From Pyxidicoccus fallax (GTDB lineage: Bacteria > Myxococcota > Myxococcia > Myxococcales > Myxococcaceae), in assembly GCF_012933655.1 (NCBI RefSeq), contig NZ_JABBJJ010000070.1, forward strand, positions 1-43,172: a DNA stretch of 43,172 nucleotides. The letters are read 5' to 3'. Under the pieces are notes generated by a model. It worked only from the letters and a program-made list of their open reading frames with translations, was not told the origin of the DNA and searched no databases. Positions 43,021 to 43,172 of the stretch are shown piece after piece; position 1 is the first letter of the stretch; each line of letters begins with the position of its first letter. The translations under genes were made by a program, and so were the position numbers.

Positions 43021-43172
43021 TCAGTGGACTCCCGGACCCCGGCGGCGACGCGCGCCGGGGAACGCGGACAGGCCGAGCAGGGCGAGCAGGAGCCAGGGCA
43101 GCACCGCGTCCGCGCCACTCGCTGTCCCGCATCCGCATCCCGAGGAGGATTCGGGCTCGTCGGGTTCGGGGG
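43021..43172 (-). CDS. Partial protein with MYXO-CTERM sorting domain
   Basis: The last 50 codons of a reverse-strand gene that continues beyond the right edge. They read as an acidic Pro linker (PEPDEPESSS), a Cys motif (GCGCG), a hydrophobic helix (VLPWLLLALLGLSAFPG) and an Arg cluster (ARRRR) just before the stop. This is the MYXO-CTERM layout, a C-terminal tag for surface sorting in myxobacteria. The functional domain lies outside the window, so its role is unknown. Confidence 0.85.
   Translation of the reverse strand, partial: PEPDEPESSSGCGCGTASGADAVLPWLLLALLGLSAFPGARRRRGPGVH

Overview
This is high-GC (about 70%) DNA with densely packed genes, many overlapping by ATGA or GTGA. The right edge carries the C-terminus of a MYXO-CTERM-type sorted protein (Cys-rich motif, membrane helix, Arg cluster). 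Together with the many lipoproteins and large secreted oxidases, this points to a myxobacterium (Myxococcota). No tRNA, rRNA, CRISPR array or intact mobile element was seen.

Layout. (1) 1-1922: a left-edge lipoprotein fragment, a GlxA/AraC-type regulator and a convergent HD-domain hydrolase. (2) 2197-12090 (+): a tightly coupled operon of a giant MofA-like multicopper oxidase, a beta-propeller protein, a tandem SCO copper chaperone and a cytochrome c/periplasmic-binding-protein fusion; a secreted metal-oxidation system is the simplest reading. (3) 11985-13955: a sterol-desaturase-family hydroxylase divergent from a Crp/Fnr regulator, with an FNR-like palindrome between them. (4) 13969-20578 (-): a five-gene operon of a ferritin-like protein, a LodA-type quinoprotein split into two overlapping genes, a QhpD-like radical SAM/SPASM protein and a LodB/QhpG-like flavoprotein. 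It looks like a cysteine-tryptophylquinone oxidase with its maturation enzymes. (5) 20895-27773: a TPR lipoprotein, a secreted hypothetical protein, an acyltransferase, a small secreted protein, a scrap of IS5-type transposase beside a lower-GC GFA gene, and a repetitive TPR gene that may have lost its 5' end.

(6) 27850-40149 holds the most interesting system. A repeat-rich intergenic region precedes a coupled run of ABC exporter (ATPase, permease), alpha-oxoamine synthase, nucleotidyltransferase, GH13 phosphorylase-like enzyme and an NDK-like protein. After a reverse-strand gene comes a second coupled trio: a PEP-synthase-like kinase, a class I glutamine amidotransferase-like hydrolase and a nucleotidyltransferase. 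This trio resembles Campylobacter jejuni Cj1418, Cj1417 and Cj1416, which make CDP-phosphoramidate from glutamine for the capsule. A HIT-family-like protein closes the region; some HIT enzymes hydrolyse nucleoside phosphoramidates. I infer a biosynthetic cluster for a phosphoramidate-bearing metabolite or surface group, with its own exporter and possibly a self-protection enzyme.

(7) 40344-43172: a di-haem oxidoreductase, an orphan Cys-rich solute-binding protein, a strong hairpin and the partial MYXO-CTERM gene. All family calls come from reading motifs by eye; no database search was possible.
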